23,584 nucleotides of DNA, from assembly GCA_001595885.1 (NCBI GenBank), contig LSSH01000021.1, positions 1 through 23,584 of the forward strand, written 5' to 3'. This DNA comes from Candidatus Proteinoplasmatales archaeon SG8-5. Lineage in GTDB: Archaea; Thermoplasmatota; Thermoplasmata; SG8-5. Position 1 is the stretch's first letter, and each line of letters starts with the position of its first letter. Shown here piece after piece: positions 7,341 through 14,969 of the stretch. A program made the position numbers and the translations under genes. The notes beneath the pieces were generated by a model, which saw only the letters and a program-made list of their open reading frames with translations, did no database searches and was not told where the DNA came from.

Positions 7341-7628
7341 ATGATTGCCAACTACGGATACAAGGACGGCTCGGGCGACTTCTTCATCTCGATAGACACC
7401 GACAGGTGCACAGGCTGCCGGGATTGCGTCAACGCCTGCCCGTACGGCGTGTTGGATGTCGGCCCGGACGAGAACGACCCCCTCTCCGATGACGAGGTGG
7501 CCTTTGTCACCGAGGACGAGAGGAAGAAGATCAAGTACACGTGCGCCCCCTGCAAGCCCACGGCGGACAGGCCCCCGCTGCCCTGCACGGCGGCCTGCAA
7601 AGAGGATGCGATTTCACATTCATGGTGA
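7341..7628 (+). CDS. 2x[4Fe-4S] ferredoxin, electron donor to the reductase
   Basis: This 95-residue protein has eight cysteines in two groups: CTGCRDC...C at residues 23, 26, 29, 33, and C68, C71, C82, C86 in CAPC...PCTAAC, ending DAISHSW. The long spacer between the groups and the CAPCKP form differ from a plain clostridial ferredoxin but are known from ferredoxins encoded with bzd/bcr genes (BzdM position). It should carry electrons from the downstream flavoprotein to the P-Q ATPases. Its place directly after bzdQ matches the Azoarcus order. The ribosome site is weak (GGGG before TTTTACG), so translation may depend on coupling from bzdQ. Confidence 0.85.
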   Translation: MIANYGYKDGSGDFFISIDTDRCTGCRDCVNACPYGVLDVGPDENDPLSDDEVAFVTEDERKKIKYTCAPCKPTADRPPLPCTAACKEDAISHSW

Positions 7629-7707
7629 GAGCTTGATGGGATCTGAACAGGTCCTTGACGAGGCAATGCAAATGAGAATAAGGATGACGTAGGCGTCAGG
7701 AGGGCAG

Positions 7708-10218
7708 ATGAGCGTCAGAATGAGAATCAACGACGAGGCCGTCGAGGCCGAGGAGGGCATGACCGTCCTCCAGGCTGCGGATAAGCATGAGATATACATA
7801 CCCAGATTATGTTATCATCCGAGCCTCGGAAGCTCTCACGGGCTCAGGCCCGTCGATGTGATATACAGGGAGGACGGCGAGTTCCGCAACGACGGCTCCG
7901 GACCACAAGACCGCTTTCCCGGTTGCCGCCTTTGCCTTGTCGAGATCGCGGGCAGGGACGAGCCTGCCACGGCATGCGACACACTGGTTGAGGAAGGCAT
8001 GGAGGTGTTTACCGAGACCGATGATATCAAGCAGCTCCGCAGGGACCATCTGGCCGAAATACTAAAGGAACACCCGCACGCATGTCTCCTTTGCGCCCAG
8101 CAGGACGGTTGCTCGAGAACCCAATGCTCCACGAACGTTCCCGAGGACGAGCGCTGCTGCCCGTTACTGGGCCATTGTGAACTACAGAAAGTCTCGCAGT
8201 ACGTGGGTGTGCGGGAGGACCTGACCAAGTACGTGTTTGCCAACCTGCCGAAGCACGAGAACGAGCCGCTGTTCGACCGCGACTACAACCTCTGCATCGG
8301 ATGCACCAGATGTGTGAGGGCCTGCAACATCCTCAGGGGCATAGACACCCTCGGTTTCACGTACAAGGAAGGTCGCGCCGTGGTCGGCCCGACGAAGGCC
8401 AGCGACTATGCGGATTCCGAGTGCAGGTTCTGCGGCGCCTGCACCGGGGTGTGCCCCACCGGGGCCATAACGGACAAGGACCTGCCAAGGGGAGAAAGGG
8501 AGGACGTGCTGGTGCCCTGCAGGGCGGAATGCCCCGCCGGCATTGACGTTCCCAGGTACCTGTACCTCATCTCGGAGGGCAGGTACTCCGAGGCCAATGC
8601 CGTGGTCAGGGAGCGCATACCCTTCCCTGAGATCCTGGGGTACGTTTGCTTCCACCCCTGCGAGGACGTGTGCCGCCGCGGGCAGGTGAACGAGCCAATG
8701 GCCATCTGCGGCTTGAAGAGGTTCGCTGCGGAGAACTCTGAAGAGAGATTGGCTGATAACGCCGAGGAATCCACCCGCAAGAGGGTTGCCATTGTCGGCA
8801 GCGGTCCTGCCGGCCTCTCGGCCGCCTATTATCTTGGCCTGTCAGGCCATTCTGTCACAGTCTTCGAGGCTGAGGACGATATCGGCGGAATGCTGAGGCA
8901 GGCCATACCTGAATACAGATTGCCCCCCGAGGTCCTGGACAGAGAACTGGAGAAGCTTGAGGACCTTTCCATTGAGTTCAAGACCGGGTGCAGGATCGGC
9001 GAGGACTTGTCCCTCGCCGCCATTCAAAACGATTTTCAGGCGGTTTTTATCTCCACGGGTGCGGGTCTGAGCAAGAGAATTCCGCTGGAGGGCTCAGACA
9101 AACCCAATGTCCTCTGGGGCCTTGACTTCCTTAAGGATGCGAAGAAGAGACTTGTGACTGAGCTCAGCGGACGCGTGTTCGTCATCGGCGGCGGCAACGT
9201 CGCCATGGACGTTGCCAGGACAGCGGTGCGCCTTGGAGCGAGCGAGGTCCAGCTCGCCTGCCTGGAAAACGACGAAGAGATGCCCGCCCACGAATGGGAG
9301 ATAGAGGAGGCGAAGGAGGAAGGCGTGGTCATGCATACCTCCTGGGGCCCCAAGCGGGTTCAGGGCGAGGACGGGGTAACGGGCATGGAGCTGGTGAAAT
9401 GCACCTCGGTCTTTGATGCACGTGGCAGGTTCGCACCGGAGTTCGACGAGGGCACGCTCTCCTCGTTCGAGACCGACACAGTGATCTTAGCCATCGGCCA
9501 GAGCACCGACCTCAACTTCGCAGAGGGTATCAACTCCGCGAGAGGCACTATTCAGATTGACAACGATTTGAGAACGAATACAACCGGCATCTACGCCGGC
9601 GGCGAGGCTGCCAGAGGACCGTCCTCGGTCATCCAAGCGGTTGCCGACGGGGCAAGTGCGGCTTCACAGATAGACAGGTTCCTGGGCGGTGACGGCAACA
9701 TATATCCGACATACACCGAGCACTCCGCGCTCAAGGCCAAGATAGGGTCCAACGACGGCTTCGCGAACCTCAGCAGAAGGGATGTACCGAAAAGGCCGAT
9801 CGAGGAGAGGAAGAAAGCCTTCGATGCTGTCGAAATCGGTTATAGCGAGGATGAGGCACAAGGCGAGGCGAACCGCTGCCTGAGGTGCGATCTCAGGCTC
9901 GACATACTTCCGGTGACGCTGCCCCCGGACAGATGGCTGGAACTGAACGAGGAGAATGTGGCGGAGGTGCCGGCGACCGAGGGCGTGTACCAACTGCTGG
10001 ACGAGAACAAGTTGATAATCTTGATCAAGGGAGCGATGGACATGCAGGCCGACCTCAGAGCGAAACTGGGTTCGGACACCAAGGCCAGGTTCTTCGGGTA
10101 CGAGGAAGACCCCATGTACTCGAAGCGGGAGAGCGAGTTGATTCAACAATATCTCCAGCAGTTCGGCAAGATGCCGGAGGGAGACGGCGAGGGAGACGAC
10201 CTTGACGATCTATTTTGA
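7708..10218 (+). CDS. Multidomain FeS/FAD oxidoreductase (NuoG-like plus GltD-like, BzdV type) with a GIY-YIG-like tail
   Basis: This 836-residue protein joins several electron-transfer units. Residues 1-95 form a NuoG-type [2Fe-2S] domain with ligands C35, C73, C76, C90 and an unusual insert between C35 and C73. Residues 124-140 carry HPHACLLCAQQDGC. Residues 196-249 hold two [4Fe-4S] motifs (CIGCTRC..C and CRFCGACTGVC). From 271 a GltD-like part follows: N-terminal cysteines, GSGPAG (364-369, FAD), GGGNVA (494-499, NAD(P)H) and GIYAGGE (627-633). The last 85 residues (GVYQLLDE...MYSKRESELIQQYL) resemble a GIY-YIG fold without its catalytic residues. It probably moves electrons from NAD(P)H to the ferredoxin, as proposed for BzdV. 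AGGAGGG precedes the ATG. Whether electron bifurcation is involved cannot be told. Confidence 0.85.
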   Translation: MSVRMRINDEAVEAEEGMTVLQAADKHEIYIPRLCYHPSLGSSHGLRPVDVIYREDGEFRNDGSGPQDRFPGCRLCLVEIAGRDEPATACDTLVEEGMEVFTETDDIKQLRRDHLAEILKEHPHACLLCAQQDGCSRTQCSTNVPEDERCCPLLGHCELQKVSQYVGVREDLTKYVFANLPKHENEPLFDRDYNLCIGCTRCVRACNILRGIDTLGFTYKEGRAVVGPTKASDYADSECRFCGACTGVCPTGAITDKDLPRGEREDVLVPCRAECPAGIDVPRYLYLISEGRYSEANAVVRERIPFPEILGYVCFHPCEDVCRRGQVNEPMAICGLKRFAAENSEERLADNAEESTRKRVAIVGSGPAGLSAAYYLGLSGHSVTVFEAEDDIGGMLRQAIPEYRLPPEVLDRELEKLEDLSIEFKTGCRIGEDLSLAAIQNDFQAVFISTGAGLSKRIPLEGSDKPNVLWGLDFLKDAKKRLVTELSGRVFVIGGGNVAMDVARTAVRLGASEVQLACLENDEEMPAHEWEIEEAKEEGVVMHTSWGPKRVQGEDGVTGMELVKCTSVFDARGRFAPEFDEGTLSSFETDTVILAIGQSTDLNFAEGINSARGTIQIDNDLRTNTTGIYAGGEAARGPSSVIQAVADGASAASQIDRFLGGDGNIYPTYTEHSALKAKIGSNDGFANLSRRDVPKRPIEERKKAFDAVEIGYSEDEAQGEANRCLRCDLRLDILPVTLPPDRWLELNEENVAEVPATEGVYQLLDENKLIILIKGAMDMQADLRAKLGSDTKARFFGYEEDPMYSKRESELIQQYLQQFGKMPEGDGEGDDLDDLF

Positions 10219-10242
10219 TGACAAATCAGAGGAGGAAGAAGT

Positions 10243-10701
10243 ATGGCTAAGATAGAGCAGGAGAAGTTCGGGGTCAGGGTGATGAGAGAGGAGGACCTCG
10301 GTGCGATCATACACATAGACGAGAAGGTGACGGGCACCAGGAGGACCGATTATTACGAGAGGAAGGTCAGGTCAATGCTCGACATGAAGGGCAGCATAAG
10401 CACGTCACTGGTTGGAGATTATGACGGACGCGTCATCGGCTTCATCATGGGCAATGTCTACACAGGTGAGTTCGGCATACCGCAGACCACCGCGTCCCTT
10501 GACACCATCGGCATCGACCCCGATTTTGCTGATCAGGGAGTGGGGACCCTTCTGATGGAGGAGTTCGTCAGGCACGTGAGCGCGGCAGGCGTGGACAGTA
10601 TCCAGACGCTCGTTGACTGGAATGACACCAGGCTCCTGAGGTTCTTCAACAGGTGCGGGTTCGTGCCGTCGAAGACCCTGAACCTTGAGAAGAGGATATG
10701 A
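10243..10701 (+). CDS. GNAT family N-acetyltransferase (second copy)
   Basis: This 152-residue GNAT has the strand GRVIGFIMGNVY, the acetyl-CoA-binding motif ADQGVG (residues 96-101) after IGIDPDF, and a C-terminal VDWNDTRLLRFFNRCGF. That ending matches VRWDSGDLIEFFKSIGF of the GNAT at 2740-3183, so the two are probably related, though overall identity looks modest. GAGGAGG precedes the ATG. It closes the reductase part of the operon and overlaps the next gene by four bases. Lysine acetylation of a pathway enzyme, such as the AMP-forming ligase, is a plausible but untested role. Confidence 0.86.
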   Translation: MAKIEQEKFGVRVMREEDLGAIIHIDEKVTGTRRTDYYERKVRSMLDMKGSISTSLVGDYDGRVIGFIMGNVYTGEFGIPQTTASLDTIGIDPDFADQGVGTLLMEEFVRHVSAAGVDSIQTLVDWNDTRLLRFFNRCGFVPSKTLNLEKRI

Positions 10702-10937
10702 TGGCCGACGCTGAGGATTTCCCCGGAGACCGTCTGGAAAGGGAAGGATGGCTGCGCCGGAGCATCCTGGCCGAGCCGCGCCTGGGCGAGGTCGTGGCCA
10801 TGTACGAGGAGCTGGGTTTGGAGGTCAAGGTCGTGGACCTTGACCCGAGTCTGGAAGTGTGCGGCGAGTGCGTGAAAGACCAGGACGGTGCCCTGAAAAC
10901 CGTATATACGAAGGGCAAATCCCGGGAGGGCGTATGA
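10698..10937 (+). CDS. Small CxxC protein of unknown function
   Basis: This 79-residue protein has no function I can name. It starts in the ATGA overlap with the GNAT stop and ends in another ATGA overlap with the MBL gene, so it is clearly translated as part of the operon. It is rich in Glu, Leu and Val, with LAEPRLGEVVAMYEELGLEVKV in the middle and a single CGEC pair at residues 55-58, followed by KTVYTK. The pattern 'AEP...YEELG.EV...C..C...YT' recurs, from memory, in small archaeal proteins near redox genes. The CxxC could bind metal or serve thiol chemistry. A second ATG three bases on is an equally good start. Confidence 0.7.
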   Translation: MMADAEDFPGDRLEREGWLRRSILAEPRLGEVVAMYEELGLEVKVVDLDPSLEVCGECVKDQDGALKTVYTKGKSREGV

Positions 10938-11581
10938 CATCCAAACTCGCGGTCGAGCCGCTCGCAGTGGGCCCGCTCATGACAAATTGTTATATCGTAT
11001 GGGACGAGGGGACCATGGACGGCGCCATAATCGATCCGGGCGAAGATGCGGACGTGATACTGGCCAGAGTTACGGCGCTGGGAGTCCGCATCGATAAAAT
11101 TCTGGCCACCCACTGCCACTTCGACCATATAGCGGCGACGGCCCCCCTCAAGAGACAGATCGATGTGCCGTTCCTCGCCCACGAGGGCGACCTGTTCTTC
11201 GTGGAGGATGCAAAGGACTCGGCCAGGAGGTGGGGCTTCGACATCGAGCAGCCGCCGCTTCCGGATAAATACCTCGAAGAAGGTGAGAAGATCGCGGTCG
11301 GTAGCCTTGAACTGGAGGTCCTCTGCACGCCCGGACACTCTCCGGGGGGGGTGAGCTTCCTGCACGGCGACATGGTGTTCGCAGGAGATTGCCTGTTCCA
11401 GGGTTCGATAGGAAGGACTGATTTCCGCCAGGGCTCGCTTGAGGTCCTGTCCGAGTCCATCAGGAATAGACTATACACGCTGCCCGACAACACACTGGTC
11501 ATGACCGGCCACGGGCCCGTCACCACGATAGGTGACGAGAAGAGGTTCAATCCGTTCGTGAGAGGGGAGGGCCCGCGATGA
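10934..11581 (+). CDS. MBL-fold metallo-hydrolase, glyoxalase II-like
   Basis: This 215-residue protein has the full metal-binding set of the metallo-beta-lactamase superfamily: THCHFDH (H60, H62, D64, H65), H135 in CTPGHSPGG, D152 in AGDCLF and H193 in TGHGP. The His at 60 is followed by Cys instead of the common Ser/Thr/Asn, a normal variant. YbbL/glyoxalase II-like members hydrolyse thioesters such as acyl-glutathione, and related archaeal proteins act on unknown thioesters. The start is the ATG in the ATGA overlap at 10934, with GGGAGGG upstream. It lies between the small CxxC gene and MoaD, so it may remove a reactive thioester by-product; this is inference. Confidence 0.85.
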   Translation: MTSKLAVEPLAVGPLMTNCYIVWDEGTMDGAIIDPGEDADVILARVTALGVRIDKILATHCHFDHIAATAPLKRQIDVPFLAHEGDLFFVEDAKDSARRWGFDIEQPPLPDKYLEEGEKIAVGSLELEVLCTPGHSPGGVSFLHGDMVFAGDCLFQGSIGRTDFRQGSLEVLSESIRNRLYTLPDNTLVMTGHGPVTTIGDEKRFNPFVRGEGPR

Positions 11582-11856
11582 GGCTCAAATTAGAATTCAC
11601 CAAACCCTTCTCCGATGCTGTTGGCAGGAAGGTTGTAGAGATGGAATTCGGCGGGAACACGTGCGGAGAGCTGCTCGAGCGCCTTTCGGGCGAATACCCG
11701 GCCCTGAGTACAAAATTCTACGACGAGGACGGCTCCGTTACCGACTACCTGATCATTTTCTTGAACGACAAGCCGATCTCCGCCCTCGAGGGGCTGGATT
11801 CAGAGGTCAGGGACGGCGACAGACTATTATTTTTCTTTCCCATTAGCGGCGGGTGA
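11578..11856 (+). CDS. MoaD/ThiS-family sulfur carrier protein
   Basis: This 92-residue ubiquitin-like protein ends in ISGG, the C-terminal Gly-Gly that is thiocarboxylated in MoaD. It also shows the family NDKPI turn and DGDRLLFFFPISGG. MoaD supplies sulfur for the dithiolene of molybdopterin or tungstopterin. It overlaps the MBL stop by four bases and is 12 bases ahead of the AOR gene, whose enzyme needs that cofactor. Such MoaD copies are common beside AOR genes, including in the aor operon of Aromatoleum. Thiamine synthesis is less likely in this context. Confidence 0.88.
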   Translation: MRLKLEFTKPFSDAVGRKVVEMEFGGNTCGELLERLSGEYPALSTKFYDEDGSVTDYLIIFLNDKPISALEGLDSEVRDGDRLLFFFPISGG

Positions 11857-11868
11857 AGAGGGCGATTC

Positions 11869-13698
11869 ATGTTCAACAGGAAACTCGGTATTGTAGACCT
11901 CTCGAAGGGCAAGGTGAAGGTATCGGACACGCCTGACAGCCTGAGGAAGGCCTTTCTCGGAGGAAGGGGGCTCAACAGCCATTATCTCTACAAGATGATA
12001 GACTCTGGCACAGACCCGCTGGGCCCCAAGAACGTCCTCGTCTTCGGCACCGGCTTCCTGACGGGGACATTGGTGCCCAACTCCAGCCGTTTCAACGTCT
12101 CGGCCAAATCGCCCGAGTCGGGCATACTCGGAGATGCCAACTGCGGCGGCTACTTCGCGGCCGAGCTGAGATACGCAGGCTTCGACCGCATCATTGTCAA
12201 GGGAAAGGCGAATAGACCCAGCATCCTGTACGCTTCCGACGGTAAAATCGAAATCACGGATGCCAAGGACTACTGGGGCCTGGACACCACGGATGTCCAG
12301 CTTGCCCTCAAGAAGGATCTGGGCGGTGTGGAGAGCGCGGTGTGCGGGGTCGCGGGTGAGAACAAGGTCAGGTTCGCCTGCGTGCGCACCGGTGTGAAGA
12401 ACGCGGCGGGCCGCTGCGGCCTTGGAGCGGTCATGGGCTCGAAGAACCTGAAGGCGGTCTCGGCCTGGGGCAAGGACGGAATCGACATCGCCCATCCGGA
12501 GGAGATGCTGGAGACCTGCGCGGAGCTCAAGGACTACCTGATGAAGTCCAAGATCACACCTATACTCGGCAGCGTGGGCACGCCTTTGCTTTACGAGGTC
12601 AGCAACGCCTTCGGCGCCATCAGGACGAAGAACAGCCAGCTCAACGCCTGGTCCGATTCCCTCAACGCCGAGGAAGTGGAGAAGTACGTGGATAAGATGA
12701 TCGGCTGCTCCTCCTGCATCGTGCACTGCCGGCACAGGAACAGCCTCGGCGGAGAGGGGCCGGAGTACACGGCATTGGGCTTGTTGGGGTCCAATCTCGG
12801 CATAGAGAACACGGCCAACGTCATAGAGCTGAACAACGTCTGCAACGAACTCGGCCTGGACATTTCCTCGTCTGGCACCTACCTTGCCTGGGCCTTCGAG
12901 CTTTACGAGAGGGGCATCATCGACAGGAAGGTGACGAAGGATGAGCTGCAATTCGGCGACTTCGAGCTAGCAAAGAAACTGCTGCACGACATTTCCAGGC
13001 GCAGAGGCTTTGGCGACGTCCTTGCCGAAGGTTCGCGGAACGTTGAAAGGTTCGGCCCAGAATCGAAGGACTACCTCATCACCGTGAAGAACCTGCCCCA
13101 GAGCGACCCCCACGACGTCAGGTACATGAAGGCCTTCGCGCTGGGAATCGCCACCGCCTCAAGGGGGGCCGACCATCTGCGCAGCCGCCCGACCCTGGAG
13201 ATATTCTTCAAGCTGCCGAAGGAGGTGAGGGAGCGCATTTACGGGAAGGGCGTGACCAACGATCCCACGTCCTACGAGGCGAAGGAGAAGACCGTCTTCT
13301 TTTCGGACAACATCTTCGCCGCCATTGATTGTCTCGGCGTCTGCAAGTTCATCTGCCACGGCTTCAACAGCCCCCACTTCGTGGATTACTCATGGATGAA
13401 GCGGCTGATCCATGCCGCATCCGGCTGGAACCTCAGGGAGAAGGACATCGAGGAGGTGGGCAAGAGGGTCATCGACACGGAGCGGATGTTCAACAATCGG
13501 GAAGGAATCACAAGGAAGGACGACACCCTGCCCAAACGCTACTTCGACGACCCCGCGCCCCTGAAGATAGCCATGGGCCACCACATAGACCGCAAGGAAT
13601 TCGACGGCATGCTGTCCCGTTATTACCAGCTCCGCGGCTGGACGGCGGACGGCCAGGTGAAAGCAGCCCGAAAGAAGGAACTGGAGGCCATCGCATGA
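11869..13698 (+). CDS. aor: Aldehyde:ferredoxin oxidoreductase family, tungstopterin enzyme
   Basis: This 609-residue protein is a full-length AOR-family enzyme. The [4Fe-4S] ligands are C280, C283, C287 (CSSCIVHC) and C492 (LGVCKF), closely matching C288, C291, C295 and C494 of the Pyrococcus enzyme. The pterin-binding AGRCGLGAVMGSKNLKAV (180-197) is intact, and DH at 435-436 lies in the region of the Pyrococcus active-site histidine. It would oxidise an aldehyde to the acid, or run the reverse with strong reductant. With the four-cluster FeS protein that follows in an ATGA overlap it resembles AorAB of Aromatoleum and also BamBC of ATP-independent benzoyl-CoA reductase; sequence alone does not decide between them. 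Benzaldehyde- or phenylacetaldehyde-type substrates would fit the neighbours. Confidence 0.9.
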   Translation: MFNRKLGIVDLSKGKVKVSDTPDSLRKAFLGGRGLNSHYLYKMIDSGTDPLGPKNVLVFGTGFLTGTLVPNSSRFNVSAKSPESGILGDANCGGYFAAELRYAGFDRIIVKGKANRPSILYASDGKIEITDAKDYWGLDTTDVQLALKKDLGGVESAVCGVAGENKVRFACVRTGVKNAAGRCGLGAVMGSKNLKAVSAWGKDGIDIAHPEEMLETCAELKDYLMKSKITPILGSVGTPLLYEVSNAFGAIRTKNSQLNAWSDSLNAEEVEKYVDKMIGCSSCIVHCRHRNSLGGEGPEYTALGLLGSNLGIENTANVIELNNVCNELGLDISSSGTYLAWAFELYERGIIDRKVTKDELQFGDFELAKKLLHDISRRRGFGDVLAEGSRNVERFGPESKDYLITVKNLPQSDPHDVRYMKAFALGIATASRGADHLRSRPTLEIFFKLPKEVRERIYGKGVTNDPTSYEAKEKTVFFSDNIFAAIDCLGVCKFICHGFNSPHFVDYSWMKRLIHAASGWNLREKDIEEVGKRVIDTERMFNNREGITRKDDTLPKRYFDDPAPLKIAMGHHIDRKEFDGMLSRYYQLRGWTADGQVKAARKKELEAIA

Positions 13699-14156
13699 AG
13701 TACCTGTACGTCTACCCGGAGAAGTGCACGGGCTGCAGGGAATGCTCGGTGGCCTGCGCCCTCAACAAGTTCGGCGAGTGCAATCCCAAGAAGGGCGCGA
13801 TAACGGTCGTCCGGGACGAGTTCGCCAGGTATGAGGTCCCAATCGTCTGCTTCCAGTGCGAGGACCCGGTCTGCCTCAAGTTCTGCCACCAGAACGCCTA
13901 CACAATCGAGGACGGCGTCGTGATCAGGGATGAGGACAGGTGCATCAGCTGCCGCATGTGCGCCGTCCTGTGCCCCTACAACGCCGTCACCACAATGGAC
14001 GGCGAGATAATCAAGTGCGACCTCTGCGGCGGTGACCCGGTATGCGTCAAATACTGCTCCACCGAGGCCATACAATATCTGGATGAGACCGAGGAGTTGG
14101 AGAAGCGGCGGAAGGCCATGGCGGAGAGATTGCAGGAGATCTCGGCTCAAAAGTAG
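13695..14156 (+). CDS. Four-cluster 4Fe-4S electron transfer subunit (AorA/BamC/HycB-like)
   Basis: This 153-residue protein carries sixteen cysteines in four motifs: C11/14/17/21, C52/55/60/64, C83/86/89/93 and C108/111/117/121, plus one extra Cys at 29. That is the HycB/DmsB-type layout for four [4Fe-4S] clusters. It starts in an ATGA overlap with the AOR stop and should be the electron-transfer subunit of that enzyme, passing electrons to ferredoxin or to the large flavoprotein. A charged helix (EELEKRRKAMAERLQEI) ends the chain. It is the last gene of the plus-strand operon; the convergent methyltransferase stop lies five bases away, leaving no room for a separate terminator. Confidence 0.9.
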   Translation: MKYLYVYPEKCTGCRECSVACALNKFGECNPKKGAITVVRDEFARYEVPIVCFQCEDPVCLKFCHQNAYTIEDGVVIRDEDRCISCRMCAVLCPYNAVTTMDGEIIKCDLCGGDPVCVKYCSTEAIQYLDETEELEKRRKAMAERLQEISAQK

Positions 14157-14161
14157 TTACA

Positions 14162-14965
14162 TCATTTCCTGGCAGTGTACCATCCCCACCGCTGGACCAG
14201 CGATGTGGGGCCTTTCTCACGAATGTGGCCGATGAGGGCGTCGAGAAGTTCGAGCCGCTCCTTGTACGGTGCCTTCGGGTAGAGGCCGGCGGATTGGGCC
14301 GGGATGGCGTAGAAGTCCCTGACCTGGGCGAGGTCCATTAGGATTGGCGTGATGCCCGAGTTGATATGTTTGAATCCAGTTTCCTTGAGCGTGGTTGGTA
14401 TGGAATCGGTGTCCATTATTTTGCGGCCGTAGGGTGCGAAGTCCAGGCCCTCTTCCTTGGCCTGGAAGAACTGGTTTGTGCCGCTTTCGTTGTCGAACAT
14501 GCCGATAAGGTAGTTCATTCCCACTATCCCGCCTTCTTTCAATATGTCGTGAGCCCCTGCGAGGGAGCCGGCGGAATCCGGAATCAGGAAGATGCTGGCC
14601 GTGTACATTACCGCATCGACATCGGTCCTGATTTTTTCGCCTAGCCTTTCGGCGTCGCACAGGATCAGACTGATGTTGGTCAGGTCTCCGAGGTTGTCGG
14701 CGGCGGCGCGGAGCATGTCCTCGGAGAAGTCCAGGCCGATCACCGTGCCCTCATAGCCTACGATATCGGCCAGTACACGCGTAGACGCGCCGGTGCCGCA
14801 GCCCACGTCGACCACGGTCATGCCCCTTTGAATGCCGCAGTCTGCGGCCAATTGCTCCGTGAGGTTTTGAAAAAGATTGAACTTGCCCTCGAAGTCGTCG
14901 TAGGAGAGGGGGGACTCGTCGAAGTTCGACCGCACGATTCCCTTCACGGTTTCCGGATCAACCAT
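14162..14965 (-). CDS. Class I SAM-dependent methyltransferase
   Basis: This 267-residue protein has the SAM-binding motif VDVGCGTGAST at residues 52-62, an acidic strand end (IGLDFSEDML), and VMYTASIFLI in the region of motif IV-V. The overall pattern is that of UbiE/Methyltransf_11-type enzymes. The substrate cannot be inferred. It is the last gene of the minus-strand operon, four bases after the flavoprotein gene. The ATG at 14965 keeps the family's short N-terminal helix (NFDESPLSYDDFEGKF). A link to aromatic metabolism, for example O-methylation, is speculative. Confidence 0.85.
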   Translation of the reverse strand: MVDPETVKGIVRSNFDESPLSYDDFEGKFNLFQNLTEQLAADCGIQRGMTVVDVGCGTGASTRVLADIVGYEGTVIGLDFSEDMLRAAADNLGDLTNISLILCDAERLGEKIRTDVDAVMYTASIFLIPDSAGSLAGAHDILKEGGIVGMNYLIGMFDNESGTNQFFQAKEEGLDFAPYGRKIMDTDSIPTTLKETGFKHINSGITPILMDLAQVRDFYAIPAQSAGLYPKAPYKERLELLDALIGHIREKGPTSLVQRWGWYTARK

Positions 14966-14969
14966 GATA

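Noticed and set aside
7636..7692. An 18-codon ORF (MGSEQVLDE...) between the ferredoxin and the flavoprotein gene, with a weak GGTGAG upstream.
   Set aside because: Too short to support as a gene, no family resemblance, poor ribosome site. It could be a leader peptide but nothing beyond position supports that.
7693..7718. Direct repeat GCGTCAG at 7693-7699 and 7712-7718 on both sides of the flavoprotein start.
   Set aside because: Seven bases over this distance is expected by chance and no other structure accompanies it.
13329..13694. Open frame extending the four-cluster FeS protein upstream inside the AOR gene.
   Set aside because: It lies wholly within the AOR reading region in another frame, has arginine/proline-rich shadow composition, and the ATG at 13695 gives the family length and a normal ATGA coupling.
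11869..13698. Firm naming of the AOR as BamB (class II benzoyl-CoA reductase).
   Set aside because: The FeS ligands and pterin motif are common to all AOR-family enzymes; distinguishing residues cannot be judged without an alignment, and the other Bam subunits (D-I) are absent.
14157..14161. A terminator between the convergent plus-strand and minus-strand operons.
   Set aside because: Only five bases separate the stops, with no hairpin or T-run between them.
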